Notes under the pieces: generated by a model | Seen by the model: the letters and a program-made list of their open reading frames with translations, nothing else | The model's database searches: none | What the model was told of the DNA's origin: nothing | Shown here: positions 8,430-17,172 of the stretch, piece after piece | Numbering within the stretch: position 1 is the stretch's first letter | Layout of the letters: each line of letters begins with the position of its first letter | From: Candidatus Dormiibacterota bacterium | Lineage (GTDB): Bacteria > Chloroflexota > Dormibacteria > Aeolococcales > Aeolococcaceae | Assembly (NCBI GenBank): GCA_003153505.1 | Contig: PLZA01000044.1 | Coordinates: forward strand, 186,001 to 250,000 | Direction of reading: 5' to 3' | Length of the DNA: 64,000 nucleotides | Program-made: the position numbers and the translations under genes

Positions 8430-8489
8430 CGTGCGCGTTCTGGTGGGAGCCTATACTCACACCCGTCAATTTGCTCTGGAGGTGAAGTA

Positions 8490-8927
8490 TTGGGGCGAAC
8501 ACTCGGCGAAAGCATCCGGCGGTACAGGCAAGGCAAGGCCTGGACTCTGAAAGACTTGGCGGCGGCCACCAATCTGTCCGTTCCGTACCTTTCAGACCTT
8601 GAGCGCAGATCCGGCGTCAACCCAACCTTGGAGACGCTCACCACCGTCTCTGAGGCGTTGGGGTGCTCGGTAGGGGAGCTTCTCGGAGGCGGTGAGGCAG
8701 AACCGGACGAGGGCTTGACGCCGTCGTTGGCCCGGTTCGTCCGCGGCGAGGAGTTTGCGCGGCAGGTGCACCTCATCGCGGACCGGAGCCAGCGTCCGGC
8801 GGAGGAGGTTAAGCCGGCACTCATCAGCTTTCTGGCACGAGCTCCGAAACGGAGTAATGGGGAACTATCGCCGACGGATTGGCAGCGCCTCATCGACGTG
8901 TATCAGGTGATTACCGGGGAGACGTGA
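8490..8927 (+). CDS. XRE-family transcriptional regulator
   Basis: A 145-residue protein. Residues about 5-62 form a Cro/CI helix-turn-helix (LGESIRRYRQ, TLKDLAAATNLSVPYLSDLE, LETLTTVSEALGCSVGELL). The C-terminal half is helical and without recognised domain. The start is a TTG, supported by GGAGG at 8478-8482 seven bases upstream. Its TGA overlaps the GTG of the metallopeptidase gene, a pairing typical of ImmA/ImmR-like switches in which the peptidase inactivates the repressor. It probably controls its own operon and the divergent Ubl operon. Confidence 0.85.
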   Translation: MGRTLGESIRRYRQGKAWTLKDLAAATNLSVPYLSDLERRSGVNPTLETLTTVSEALGCSVGELLGGGEAEPDEGLTPSLARFVRGEEFARQVHLIADRSQRPAEEVKPALISFLARAPKRSNGELSPTDWQRLIDVYQVITGET

Positions 8928-9946
8928 GCCGAGACTGGAACGTTTACGCAAAGCGGCTCGAGGCGGCGCTCAGCCCGGCAACGCGCCGCGAACTCGCCAG
9001 CTCACCTCTCGCCGGGGTGCGCGGAGCGGGGGTACGCGTACGCGCGGTGCCGAGCAGCGACGCCACCGATGCTTGTTCTTGCGATGGCGCGTATTTTTAC
9101 GATCAGCGAGCCATCTGCTATGTCGCCACACCGCGAAGCCGGCGTGAGAACTTCACGGTGCTGCATGAGTTCTGCCACCACCTGGTGATGTCCGATGACG
9201 ACTTGTTGTCAGAGCTGGCGGATGCGGATGCAGAGGGGGGAGTGGCAGTTGAGGAGCGCATCTGTGACGCGTTTGCGGGACGGATCCTGATTCCTGATGA
9301 GGCGGTGGCCGCCGTGCTCGTCGGCCGACGACCTCGAGCTGCAGATGTCCGAGCGCTCTACGACGCAACCGCCGGCTCGATGGAGGCATGCGCCGTCCGA
9401 CTTGCCGAGCGGATCAGTTGCGAAGGGTATGTTGCATTGCTCGATCGAGATCGGAGGCAGGTCCGCTTTGCATCGCAGTCAGGGGAGTTCGACTACGTTT
9501 GGCGTCGTGGATCGCCCCTTCCCATCGACCATCCCGCGTGGGGGGCCGGAGCCGACGGGACCTACGTGGGTGAGGGAGACGTTATCTGGTCAAGTCGATA
9601 CCGGAAGCGCTTTTGGCTCGATACGGTTGGTGCCGGTGCGATCGTGATTGCGGTCTTTTCACTGGATCGCTACTGGCCTGCCGCTGGACTCAGCCTACTC
9701 GGTGAGCCGGGGGTTACGCGGTCGACGCCTCAGGTGTACTCCGGCACGTGTCGCCACTGTGGAGGGCCAGCGTACGGAACTTGGGCGTGTGAGGTCTGCG
9801 GCGATGCTCGTTGTCGCGTCTGTAAGCGCTGCGGCTGCGGTGCACCAGCCCCTGCCACCAAGACCTGCACGAAATGTCATCTGACGAAAGGAAAAGCACA
9901 ATTTCGTGCGGGAGCAGCCGTTTGTCGTGAATGCGACGAGGGATGA
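8924..9946 (+). CDS. ImmA/IrrE-type metallopeptidase with C-terminal zinc ribbons
   Basis: A 340-residue protein. The HExxH zinc motif HEFCHH is at residues 81-86, followed at about 112-130 by EERICDAFAGRILIPDEAV, the usual second part of ImmA/IrrE-family (DUF955, M78) gluzincins. After a middle region of about 130 residues the last 75 carry repeated CxxC pairs (CRHCG, CEVCG, CRVCKRCGCG, CTKCH, CREC), which suggest two or three zinc ribbons that could bind nucleic acid or damaged protein. Family members cut XRE repressors on stress. The GTG at 8924 overlaps the XRE stop. Cleavage of the XRE partner is inference. Confidence 0.82.
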   Translation: MSRDWNVYAKRLEAALSPATRRELASSPLAGVRGAGVRVRAVPSSDATDACSCDGAYFYDQRAICYVATPRSRRENFTVLHEFCHHLVMSDDDLLSELADADAEGGVAVEERICDAFAGRILIPDEAVAAVLVGRRPRAADVRALYDATAGSMEACAVRLAERISCEGYVALLDRDRRQVRFASQSGEFDYVWRRGSPLPIDHPAWGAGADGTYVGEGDVIWSSRYRKRFWLDTVGAGAIVIAVFSLDRYWPAAGLSLLGEPGVTRSTPQVYSGTCRHCGGPAYGTWACEVCGDARCRVCKRCGCGAPAPATKTCTKCHLTKGKAQFRAGAAVCRECDEG

Positions 9947-10075
9947 GCGACGAATCAGCGCTTGCATGTCGCGCGAACGGTGTCAAGACGGTTGACTCGA
10001 AGGCCCGACCTCGTCGTCCTACTCAACGTCGTCAGCGTCGTCGTGCTGCTGCTATGGGTCGCGTCGTCTCGGTAG

Positions 10076-10726
10076 TCATGGCCGTGCAGCAAGTACAGTC
10101 GCGACCCGGCTGACGGAGTCGACCCAAGCGCCCACGCCCGGATCGATGTATGCGGCCAATTGCAGAAGGTCCGCATGCCGTTTGGCAAGGTCGAGGTGGT
10201 GTATGGGTTCGTGATGGGCGATGCGATTGCGCAGCGTGCCGAGGTCGTCCACGATGCCATAGACCACCGCGCGGCTCTGTGGTTGTAGCCCAGGAAAGGC
10301 GTGGCGTAGCGCCTGCGCCCAGAGCGTGGTCTGATATCGACCGCTCAGCAGGAAGCGCCAGAAGCCGAAGGGCAATTCCGCAATTACGCGTCCGTGCGTT
10401 TCGGCTTTGCCAGCTCTTGCCAGTCTTCCGTGGGCGGCCTGGACGTCGTCCGTGCGGTATGAATCAAATAGGTGCAACGGATCGTCGTACCACTCACCAG
10501 TCAGTGGGGTAGTGCTGAACCAAACGCTGAGACTGCGATCCATGGCGTTGCGCATCACGATCTCTAGGTGTCCGAGTACCTCGAGGAGTGCCGCCCCTAT
10601 TTGGGTGTTCCATTCGTATAGTGGTAGTGCAGCATCCAGATCGCCGCCCACCGCCCCACGGTAGGGGGCGAGTCGCTCAGGGGTAAGAAAGGGCTCGAGG
10701 CCAGCCTTGCTTGCCATCCCCGGCAT
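10076..10726 (-). CDS. Abi_2-family abortive infection protein (HEPN-like)
   Basis: A 216-residue protein resembling the AbiD/AbiF (Abi_2) family. It has an N-terminal FLTPERLAPYRG segment, a central EIVMRNAMDR helix and, near the C-terminus, LRNRIAHHEPI at about residues 168-178, which contains the R-x4-H signature of HEPN ribonucleases. Family members cause abortive infection or act as RNases in toxin systems. It is a single gene with its own short upstream region; a second ATG at 10717 is possible. Its place beside the Ubl module supports a defence island. Confidence 0.78.
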   Translation of the reverse strand: MPGMASKAGLEPFLTPERLAPYRGAVGGDLDAALPLYEWNTQIGAALLEVLGHLEIVMRNAMDRSLSVWFSTTPLTGEWYDDPLHLFDSYRTDDVQAAHGRLARAGKAETHGRVIAELPFGFWRFLLSGRYQTTLWAQALRHAFPGLQPQSRAVVYGIVDDLGTLRNRIAHHEPIHHLDLAKRHADLLQLAAYIDPGVGAWVDSVSRVATVLAARP

Positions 10727-10763
10727 TTTGGTATATGCTGCCTAGCGAACACCCCGGAGCGAT

Positions 10764-10793
10764 CCCCGGCCTAGGCCACATCGCCGGGGTTTT
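10764..10793 (+). terminator. stem-loop with T-run
   Basis: CCCCGGC (10764-10770) pairs with GCCGGGG (10783-10789) around a 12-base loop and is followed by TTTT. This is the form of a rho-independent terminator on the plus strand, but no plus-strand gene ends here. It may terminate a small transcript or remain from a lost gene. Confidence 0.4.
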
Positions 10794-10915
10794 GACGTTT
10801 AAGAAGCGCTAGTTCCGTCGTTCGCCTGAGAGATCAGCGTCGGCTCGGTCGTAGTGACAGTTGCTGTGGCTCCATACAAGTGATCCCTCTGCCAGGCCAG
10901 CATCCGTAAATGTCG

Positions 10916-11461
10916 CTAGAGGTCAGCCGCGCGCAGGGATTCTTCTGCGAGTGCAGTGAGATTCCGGAAGTCCGGCCATGCGGCCTCGGCGGCGTCAGCC
11001 GCCTCCTGTGCTCCTGGCGTGCCTTGGCCGCGAGCCTCGGGGACGCCACCTGATGCGCGGTAGAGCGCGTCCGCACACAGATCGAACGCTCCCAAGACAC
11101 TCGTCGAGACCAGAGTGAGCGCGACCACTTCGATGAGTTCGGGGAGAGGGGTCAGCATCGTCACGAGCGTGTCTGGTTGCTTGCGGAGGCGCTCGAGGAG
11201 TGGAACCGCAACCTGGGCGGCGCCAACTTTGACGATCGCCCAATCAAGCACGACATCGGGGGTTGGATCAGTTGATTGGCTCCCGCGTAGGAGGGCGGCG
11301 CCAATCTCGCCGACGAATGTGCCGGCGAGCTCGAGGGGCGTGCCCCCAATGGCGGTTTCAACCGCCCATCTATTGATGATCCCCATGAGATCGTCCGCCG
11401 GCGGTTGGGGCTGCCTATCTGCTTCGGCGTCGCCCCCGGCCGGTGGATTCCCTTCACTCAC
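10916..11461 (-). CDS. hypothetical protein, family duplicated at 50.9 kb
   Basis: A 181-residue protein of unknown function with two weakly hydrophobic helices (AGTFVGEIGAALLRG and a Leu/Val-rich stretch at about 100-120). The start is GTG. A degenerate copy lies near 50.93-51.27 kb: the segment LELAGTFVGEIGAALLRGSQ and the following STDPTPDVVLDWA recur there with few changes. This shows that the family moved or duplicated within the island. It lies five bases downstream of the small gene at 11467 and is probably cotranscribed with it. Confidence 0.6.
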   Translation of the reverse strand: MSEGNPPAGGDAEADRQPQPPADDLMGIINRWAVETAIGGTPLELAGTFVGEIGAALLRGSQSTDPTPDVVLDWAIVKVGAAQVAVPLLERLRKQPDTLVTMLTPLPELIEVVALTLVSTSVLGAFDLCADALYRASGGVPEARGQGTPGAQEAADAAEAAWPDFRNLTALAEESLRAADL

Positions 11462-11466
11462 GGCGG

Positions 11467-11712
11467 CTACTCTAGGCGTCTATAGAGAGTCCGATTGATA
11501 CATGCGCAACTACGGCCGGGAATCGTCCCGTTGCCGCCGCGCAGTCGGTCGGCCGCATCCTCATCGAGAGCGGCAGCGAGCCTGCTCAGCGGGTCTCCGC
11601 GCCGGCGGCGGAGGGCGGCCAGGGCGTCGAGGTCTTTGGCGGCCTGCTTCGGATGGTTGCGAGCGAGCTCCGACCAGGCAGCGGGATCACGACCTTCAAG
11701 CTTGGTGGTCAT
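11467..11712 (-). CDS. small hypothetical protein
   Basis: An 81-residue charged protein rich in Ala, Arg and Leu, with helix-forming repeats (AAKDLDALAALRRRR, SRLAAALDEDAADRL). The ATG at 11712 is preferred over an upstream in-frame start because the upstream extension lacks structure. It precedes the 10916 gene by five bases, so the two form a small operon. No family is recognised. Confidence 0.45.
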   Translation of the reverse strand: MTTKLEGRDPAAWSELARNHPKQAAKDLDALAALRRRRGDPLSRLAAALDEDAADRLRGGNGTIPGRSCACINRTLYRRLE

Positions 11713-11910
11713 GGCGTTTGTCCTTGCTTCCCGGTGACCGCTCGTCCCATGTGGCGCGATCTCGTTGTGGTCCCTACGGACGGGCTCTCGCCCCGGGGGC
11801 CAAACCGTTAGCAAGAAGCGTATCGCGCCCGGGAAGATCGGTCAAGCAGCAAGCGGTCGAGGAGTCCACTTCAGGAGTTGGCGCTTTTCGGTTGCGCTCA
11901 CAATCGGGGC

Positions 11911-12462
11911 ATGAGCGGCACGCTGCCCCCGATCCTGCTCTTGCAAGAGCAAATACTTGCGCACCCAGGGAAACGGATCGTCGATGCGCTACAGCTACTC
12001 GATGATCCGGTGCGGCTTCTGCTCGCTCCCAACGCCAAGCCGTTGGACGCCCACCTCGCCACGTTCCCTTTCGACGCGGAAGGCAACCTGGTGTTCGATG
12101 CGATGCGCCGGGAGCTGATGGACGACTACCTTGGGGAAGCGCTCCGGCTCATGCACAACCTCGTGGCTGCAGTGGGCACGGTCATCGACCAGACCAGAAT
12201 CGTTCTCGAAGCGAACTGGCCGGATCCGGCAAACCTGGTGCGGGTTCGCTTCGCCGATGCGCTCCGAAGATTCCGTGGTGATGGTCGTTTGCTTGTCGTG
12301 CGAGACCTTCGCACCTACATGCTTCACCTGCGGTTGCCGGGTATCAGCGGAACGTTAGGGCTCGGCCCAAACGGGCTGGAAACGTCGTCTGTGAATCTGA
12401 TTTGTGCTTCGCTGCTCGAGTGGTCGGGATGGCGTCCCGCAGCTCGGACCTATCTACGTTAA
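11911..12462 (+). CDS. hypothetical protein, probably shortened by an in-frame TAA
   Basis: A 183-residue soluble protein of unknown function, mostly helical, with the ATG at 11911. The frame stays open for another 45 codons past the TAA at 12460-12462, up to a TAG at 12598-12600. The continuation (AGDVIELRPLTADYLRAAVE and more) looks like genuine protein. The ancestral gene was therefore likely 229 residues long and lost its last fifth by a nonsense change. Whether the short form works is unknown. Confidence 0.5.
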   Translation: MSGTLPPILLLQEQILAHPGKRIVDALQLLDDPVRLLLAPNAKPLDAHLATFPFDAEGNLVFDAMRRELMDDYLGEALRLMHNLVAAVGTVIDQTRIVLEANWPDPANLVRVRFADALRRFRGDGRLLVVRDLRTYMLHLRLPGISGTLGLGPNGLETSSVNLICASLLEWSGWRPAARTYLR

Positions 12463-12762
12463 GCAGGCGATGTCATCGAACTGCGGCCGCTGACGGCTGA
12501 CTATCTCAGAGCCGCAGTGGAGCTCCATCTGATCGTCGTCCAGGCTATCAATGCCGAGGAGTACCAACTCCTCCAGGGATACCAGGTGCTCGCGCGGTAG
12601 CATGACGACCTGGTCGGTGAGTCCCTACGCAGCGCAACTGAGTCCATGAATCGGTTCAGGGAGGCGAAGCGTCCGGGGGGAGTAGCCGCGACACGACCCC
12701 GAACCTGGGGGCTGTCAGACTACCCATAGGCGCCACGATGCTCGGCGCACGGAGGCAACTGC

Positions 12763-13368
12763 GTGGAGGCACGTCACTATCGCATCGGCACCTGTGCCAA
12801 CTGCGACAGTCCGGAGATCACGCTGCAGACGCCGCTGTTCTGCTCGCAGCAGTGCCGGCAGGCCGCGGAGTTGGTCCGCTATGTGCGCGGCTGCCGGCGC
12901 GATGGTCGCGACCAACTCACCGACGTGCAGGAGGCGATGCGGATGCGGCTGGCGATGGTGCTCGGAGGCGGGTATCCGGAGCGGGAGCGGGTTGTCGGGG
13001 CGGGAACTCGAGCGGAGGTGTTCCGACGAGCCGGGGGACGGTGTGAGCAGTGCGGGCGGGTGTTGGATTTCGATCAGAGCAGGGGTGATCCGGATGCCAT
13101 CGCAACGATCCAGCATGTGCACGGTGATGCAAACGAACTCGACAATCTGAAGGCCTTCTGCCGGCGATGCAACATCGATGATGCGCAGTCGAGGTTCGTG
13201 CCGTTGCAACGAGGTTCGGCGGCGGCGAAGATGGCAGCCGAACTCGAGCGTCGGTGGTCAGCTGCGGAGCCACTGCGCTTGTGCGACGACGAGCTGGAAT
13301 GGAAGACGAACTGGCAGCGGTTGACCAAGGCGGCGCGCGGATGGTTGCAGACAAAGGCGGACGCATGA
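12763..13368 (+). CDS. HNH endonuclease-like protein
   Basis: A 201-residue protein with two zinc-binding parts. The N-terminus has CANC at about residue 11 and CSQQC at about 28. An HNH module follows at about 95-138: CEQCG, IQHVHGDANELDNLKAFC and CRRCN, containing the His-Asn-His core and two CxxC pairs. HNH proteins nick or cut DNA in restriction, mobile-element and repair contexts. The start is GTG at 12763. It stands alone on the plus strand, so its task is not shown by neighbours. Confidence 0.8.
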   Translation: MEARHYRIGTCANCDSPEITLQTPLFCSQQCRQAAELVRYVRGCRRDGRDQLTDVQEAMRMRLAMVLGGGYPERERVVGAGTRAEVFRRAGGRCEQCGRVLDFDQSRGDPDAIATIQHVHGDANELDNLKAFCRRCNIDDAQSRFVPLQRGSAAAKMAAELERRWSAAEPLRLCDDELEWKTNWQRLTKAARGWLQTKADA

Positions 13369-13429
13369 GCTTTGCTGTCGATGCGCCGATCGAGCTGTGA
13401 CATTGGCGCGCAGCGCGAGCTCGGAGGTA

Positions 13430-14353
13430 TCAAGCGGTCTCCCGGGCGATATCTTCGGAGCGCGGATGGCGGATGAAGAAGTCGGCAATCAGCTCGGACG
13501 CATCAACAGAGGCGTCGGGACTCCCGGGCGACTGCGCAGGGCCGGGCCACACGTGGGCACCCCCGATGATGCTCAAGAGTTCGACGGCGACGCCGCCGGG
13601 GGCTCGCCATCGTTGAATCGTCGAGGACGCTGAGCTCTCGATGTTCTCGGCCTCCGAGCAGCGGTTCACTCGCCGCCAGTGCGCAACCACATCAGTGAGC
13701 GGCGCGTAGGAGATGAGGTCATCCTCGACAACCACCAACTCCGGCCGTGCTTTGAAGTACGCCAGTTCATCGGGCCCGACACCACCTGAGATGGGAACGT
13801 TGCGGTCATCGGTTCCGTGGATCGCAAACAGAGAAACAGGCGCCACCGGGCGGCACCGCAGTGCGTCGATGCTGCCGTGCCTATCGCTCATGTTCCCGGC
13901 GACGACCGCGATCGCGGCGACACGATCCGCCAACTCGCATCCCAAGCGATACGCCATCATGCCGCCGCGAGAGAACCCCGCGATATAGACACGCAAGCGG
14001 TCGATGGCATGGTTCGTCGTGACGGTGTCGATAACATCGCGAATGAACGTGACGTCATCCACTCCTGGCTGCGCGCAACAGGCGTGGGCATCCCAACCGC
14101 CGTCGGGTCCAGGGTTGTGCGCATCTGGATATGCGGCGATCCAGCCCAACCGATCGGCCTGCGCATCAAAGCCGGTGAGGTGAGCCATCTCGTCCCCGGA
14201 CCCAACGGCGCCGTGGAGGAGAACTACCAGACCGGCGGATTTCACACCGTGTGCGGGTCTGTAGATCCGAGTGTTGCGGACGAGGTGAGCTTGTTGCAAT
14301 CGCAGGATCTCAGCTGTGCCGCCGGCGGACGTCTGCGGACGCTCGCTACTCAT
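13430..14353 (-). CDS. PHB-depolymerase-like alpha/beta hydrolase (esterase)
   Basis: A 307-residue alpha/beta hydrolase of the polyhydroxybutyrate depolymerase / LpqC / feruloyl-esterase group. The oxyanion-side VVLLHGAVGSG segment, the nucleophile motif GFSRGG, the acid region IHGTDDRNVP and the catalytic histidine in GGAHVWPG follow in the usual order. Two paired cysteines occur in AHACCAQ. No signal peptide is seen, although many relatives are secreted. The ATG at 14353 overlaps the end of the small upstream gene by 8 bases, which supports this start and a two-gene operon. The natural substrate is unknown. Confidence 0.82.
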   Translation of the reverse strand: MSSERPQTSAGGTAEILRLQQAHLVRNTRIYRPAHGVKSAGLVVLLHGAVGSGDEMAHLTGFDAQADRLGWIAAYPDAHNPGPDGGWDAHACCAQPGVDDVTFIRDVIDTVTTNHAIDRLRVYIAGFSRGGMMAYRLGCELADRVAAIAVVAGNMSDRHGSIDALRCRPVAPVSLFAIHGTDDRNVPISGGVGPDELAYFKARPELVVVEDDLISYAPLTDVVAHWRRVNRCSEAENIESSASSTIQRWRAPGGVAVELLSIIGGAHVWPGPAQSPGSPDASVDASELIADFFIRHPRSEDIARETA

Positions 14354-14585
14354 GAAGGCGTCGCTGGGCACGCTCAAGGGCGTGTCGGAGTGCGATGTGT
14401 TTGCGGTGTTCATGGGACCGCCAGGCATCGACGAGGCCCACGAGCAGCGCGGTCTCGCGCCAGTTGAGGGCAGGCGATTCGGGGTCGGGCACGTCGTCCG
14501 CCTGCAGACGATTGGAGAGCCGCAGATAGAGGTCGATCGCCTCGGGTGGGGCGAGTTCGGGAGCAAGCCTGGCAGAGGGTGGCAT
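14346..14585 (-). CDS. small hypothetical protein upstream of the esterase
   Basis: A 79-residue protein, largely helical and charged (EAIDLYLRLSNRLQADD, NWRETALLVGLVDAWRSHEH). It overlaps the esterase start by 8 bases, so the two are coupled. The ATG at 14585 is the most likely start. I do not recognise the family. Confidence 0.5.
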   Translation of the reverse strand: MPPSARLAPELAPPEAIDLYLRLSNRLQADDVPDPESPALNWRETALLVGLVDAWRSHEHRKHIALRHALERAQRRLHE

Positions 14586-14806
14586 CAGTCCAGCGTACGC
14601 GCCGACCCGTACTGGCTCACTCACTTGTCCGCTTTTTCCCCGAAGCCTCAGGTTATTCCGTGGCGCCGGTGGGTTCTCATTCCATCCGGAGTTGCCCACG
14701 GGCTACTCCTGCCGGCTTCGCCGATTAGCAGGCACATACCGGTACGAGGACGATCAGTACGACGAGCGAGATAATTCTCGCGGATCCAACCTTCCCGCGC
14801 CCAAAG

Positions 14807-15256
14807 CTATCCAAGGCCAAGGTGCGACCTTCCGATACCGACGGCGTTCGCGATGACCGCACTCAAGGTCATGTTGCCCACTGTCCTTGCTGCGATGAGA
14901 ACGCGCTCCAAGCTCGATCGCTTTTGGGGATCAGCCTCCTCGCCGATGGCCCGCTCGAGCGCGGCGCAGAATGCCGCCGAGAGGTCCTCAGCCGGCCAAA
15001 GTCCCGCTTGGCGTAGACCTTTCGGCAGCAAGCGCACGCTCGCAGCTCGCACGGGGTAGTCGGCCTGGCCGGGCTGGACGAGAACTGCGTCGATGTACCC
15101 GTCCTCTTTGAGGCTTCGGAGGGCGTGCATGAGAGGTGGTACGTCGAGGCCGGTTGCTTCCTGCAATTCTTGGTCGCCCATGGAAGTACCGTCGCCTGCC
15201 GCCAATGCCTCAAGGATCCTCTGTTCGACGCGCTCCCAGCGCCTTCCATCAGTCAC
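14807..15256 (-). CDS. winged-helix-like protein
   Basis: A 149-residue protein. Residues about 8-75 resemble a winged helix: RILEALAAGDG, QELQEATGLDVPPLMHALRS, LKEDGYIDAVLVQPG. The C-terminal half is helical and may mediate oligomerisation. It could be a DNA-binding regulator or an accessory protein of a defence gene. It is divergent from the DUF2971 gene across a 330-base gap and could regulate it. Function is inferred from fold only. Confidence 0.55.
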   Translation of the reverse strand: MTDGRRWERVEQRILEALAAGDGTSMGDQELQEATGLDVPPLMHALRSLKEDGYIDAVLVQPGQADYPVRAASVRLLPKGLRQAGLWPAEDLSAAFCAALERAIGEEADPQKRSSLERVLIAARTVGNMTLSAVIANAVGIGRSHLGLG

Positions 15257-15586
15257 GATACCTCGAACTCTAGAGCAAAGGCGGACGCGCCAAACTCGTC
15301 GGGCCGATAAGCTCGTTCGCCGCGTTCGCGGCCAGGCAATTGACCACGCCAGGACAACATCTTTCGCGCGTGTTGGCGCCCCCAGCGAACTCCGTGACGG
15401 TGCGTCGTTCGCTTCGACTGCGTCGCTATCCGCGGCACTGCCTCTGCTTCGTCATCGACAGCGCATGCGCGAACGCGTCGTTCTCGCTCCGGCGGTGTGA
15501 GCTGGGATAACTTCCGGATGCCACGCTTCGAGTTGCGTTGTCGGGCGCGGGTGGCCAGCGGCCGACGCGGTGCCATGATTCGTGGG
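15257..15586. other. divergent intergenic region
   Basis: About 330 bases between the winged-helix gene (minus) and the DUF2971 gene (plus). It should hold both promoters. I see no clear operator, terminator or small gene in it. Confidence 0.4.
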
Positions 15587-16579
15587 ATGCCACCGAGTCT
15601 CTATGAGCCGGAGCCGTTGTTCGATATGGCTTCGCACCCAGTCTTCAAGCCCGGGGCACTTGACGGGTCCATCGATCGATTCATATATCACTACACGCGC
15701 TGGGAAACCCTGCTCGACATCGCGCAAAATGGGCTGAAGTTGAATTCGCTGGATCGCATGAACGATCCGCGGGAATCAAAAGAATGGTTCCTCGGCATCA
15801 CCAGCGGCACCGACGACGATACTTCAGGGGTATGGCGAATCGCGCACCACTATCGAAAGCTCGTTCGAGCCGCAACCTTTTGTTCGGACGAACACATCGA
15901 CGAGGAGGAGCGAAAGTCGGTGCGGCGTGGATACGCTCGGCCGCGCATGTGGGCGCAATACGCCGGCAATCACACCGGGGTGTGCGTGGTCTTCGATCGC
16001 GCCCTGCTGTCGGAGCGCGTTGCCGACACCTTGTCAGAGCGTCCTGGCGGATGGCTGGTCAGCGGACGCGTCTCCTACGTCACCGATCAGAAGGACGATC
16101 CCGCGTACCAAGGAATACAGGTCATCAGCATCCCTGCCGAGGAAGCGGTATCGCGGTTCTACGATCGGCATCGAGACCGTATCTTCCTGGTTAAGCAGAC
16201 GGACTGGCGAGATGAGGCGGAGTTCCGGTTTCTTGCGTATGATCCTGTAGCTCCTCTTGATGCCGACGATCCGACCGATGAGCACAGCGCTTTCGTACCG
16301 CTCAACGGATGTGTCGCCGGACTCGTGTTGGGGACTGACTTCTCAACCGCCCACATTCCTGCTGCACGCGAGTTCATGCGCGCCCTGGACGCCGGCGGAG
16401 CCGTGGTCCAGTGCATGTGGGATCGGTTGTCCGCCCGCCTCATACCGCTTGGAGATGACAACGGCCGATGGGTGGTGTGCCGCGATCATCACGCGGTCGC
16501 CGCGCATCTGACCTTCGGCCCGGTGAGACCGAAGCCGCGCGAGGGCCCGGAGTCCGCGCCGATAGCGGCGGGAGAGTGA
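15587..16579 (+). CDS. DUF2971 domain protein
   Basis: A 330-residue protein with the DUF2971 signature: FIYHYTRWETLLDIAQNGL at about residues 28-46, then LNSLDRMNDPRE and, later, CFSDE-like and MWAQYAGNHTGVCVVF segments. DUF2971 proteins are frequent in defence islands, but their biochemical role is not established to my knowledge. The ATG at 15587 is chosen; an in-frame ATG at 15575 is also possible. The TGA overlaps the next start by one base (TGATG), so it is coupled to the acetyltransferase gene. Confidence 0.8.
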   Translation: MPPSLYEPEPLFDMASHPVFKPGALDGSIDRFIYHYTRWETLLDIAQNGLKLNSLDRMNDPRESKEWFLGITSGTDDDTSGVWRIAHHYRKLVRAATFCSDEHIDEEERKSVRRGYARPRMWAQYAGNHTGVCVVFDRALLSERVADTLSERPGGWLVSGRVSYVTDQKDDPAYQGIQVISIPAEEAVSRFYDRHRDRIFLVKQTDWRDEAEFRFLAYDPVAPLDADDPTDEHSAFVPLNGCVAGLVLGTDFSTAHIPAAREFMRALDAGGAVVQCMWDRLSARLIPLGDDNGRWVVCRDHHAVAAHLTFGPVRPKPREGPESAPIAAGE

Positions 16580-17067
16580 TGTCTGCTCTTGTCGTACGTA
16601 AAGGAACCGTCCAAGACCTTCCGGTGATGCTCCAACTCGCCGCAGAAAAGCGCCGGCAGTACGAGAGCTATCAGCCCGTCTTCCATCGTCGGGCCAGCGA
16701 CGCCGCTGCCAAGGCGGCTCAGGAGCAGTACTTTGCGGAATTGATTATGCGGGACGACATCATCGTCCTCGTCGCGGAGACGGCCGGGACGGTCGTCGGT
16801 TTCGCCACCGCGGAGATTCATACCGCCCCAGCGGTGTACGACCCCGGTGGCCCGGCGGCGATTATTGACGAGTACTGTGTCGCGGTGCCCGAACTCTGGG
16901 ACACCGTCGGGCGGCAACTCCTCGAAGCCGTGGAGGCCGAGCTCCGGCGCCGAGGCGTCGCGGTGGTGGTCGTCGTCTGCTCGCCTCGCGATATCGCGAA
17001 ACGGGCTAGCCTGATCAACCGAGGCATGTCCGTCGCCACCGAGTGGTTCGCCGGGCCGCTTTCCTGA
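16579..17067 (+). CDS. GNAT-family N-acetyltransferase
   Basis: A 162-residue GNAT protein. It has the N-terminal LVVRKGTVQDLPVMLQLAAE strand-helix, the central VLVAETAGTVVGFATAEI strands, IIDEYCVAVPELWDTVGRQL around the acetyl-CoA site and the terminal VVVVVCSPRDIAKRASLINRG. The pyrophosphate-binding loop (usually QxxGxG/A) is poorly conserved (LWDTVGRQL), so the activity or substrate may differ. Its start overlaps the DUF2971 stop, and cotranscription suggests a common process. Confidence 0.75.
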   Translation: MSALVVRKGTVQDLPVMLQLAAEKRRQYESYQPVFHRRASDAAAKAAQEQYFAELIMRDDIIVLVAETAGTVVGFATAEIHTAPAVYDPGGPAAIIDEYCVAVPELWDTVGRQLLEAVEAELRRRGVAVVVVVCSPRDIAKRASLINRGMSVATEWFAGPLS

Positions 17068-17172
17068 CGCTCATCAACGGGCTGAACGAACCATCTCAAC
17101 TTCAACGGGCGGCCCGCAAGAAAGCGCCACAGACTGTACTCGACGCATGGCAAATATACAGGAGGGCATGCG

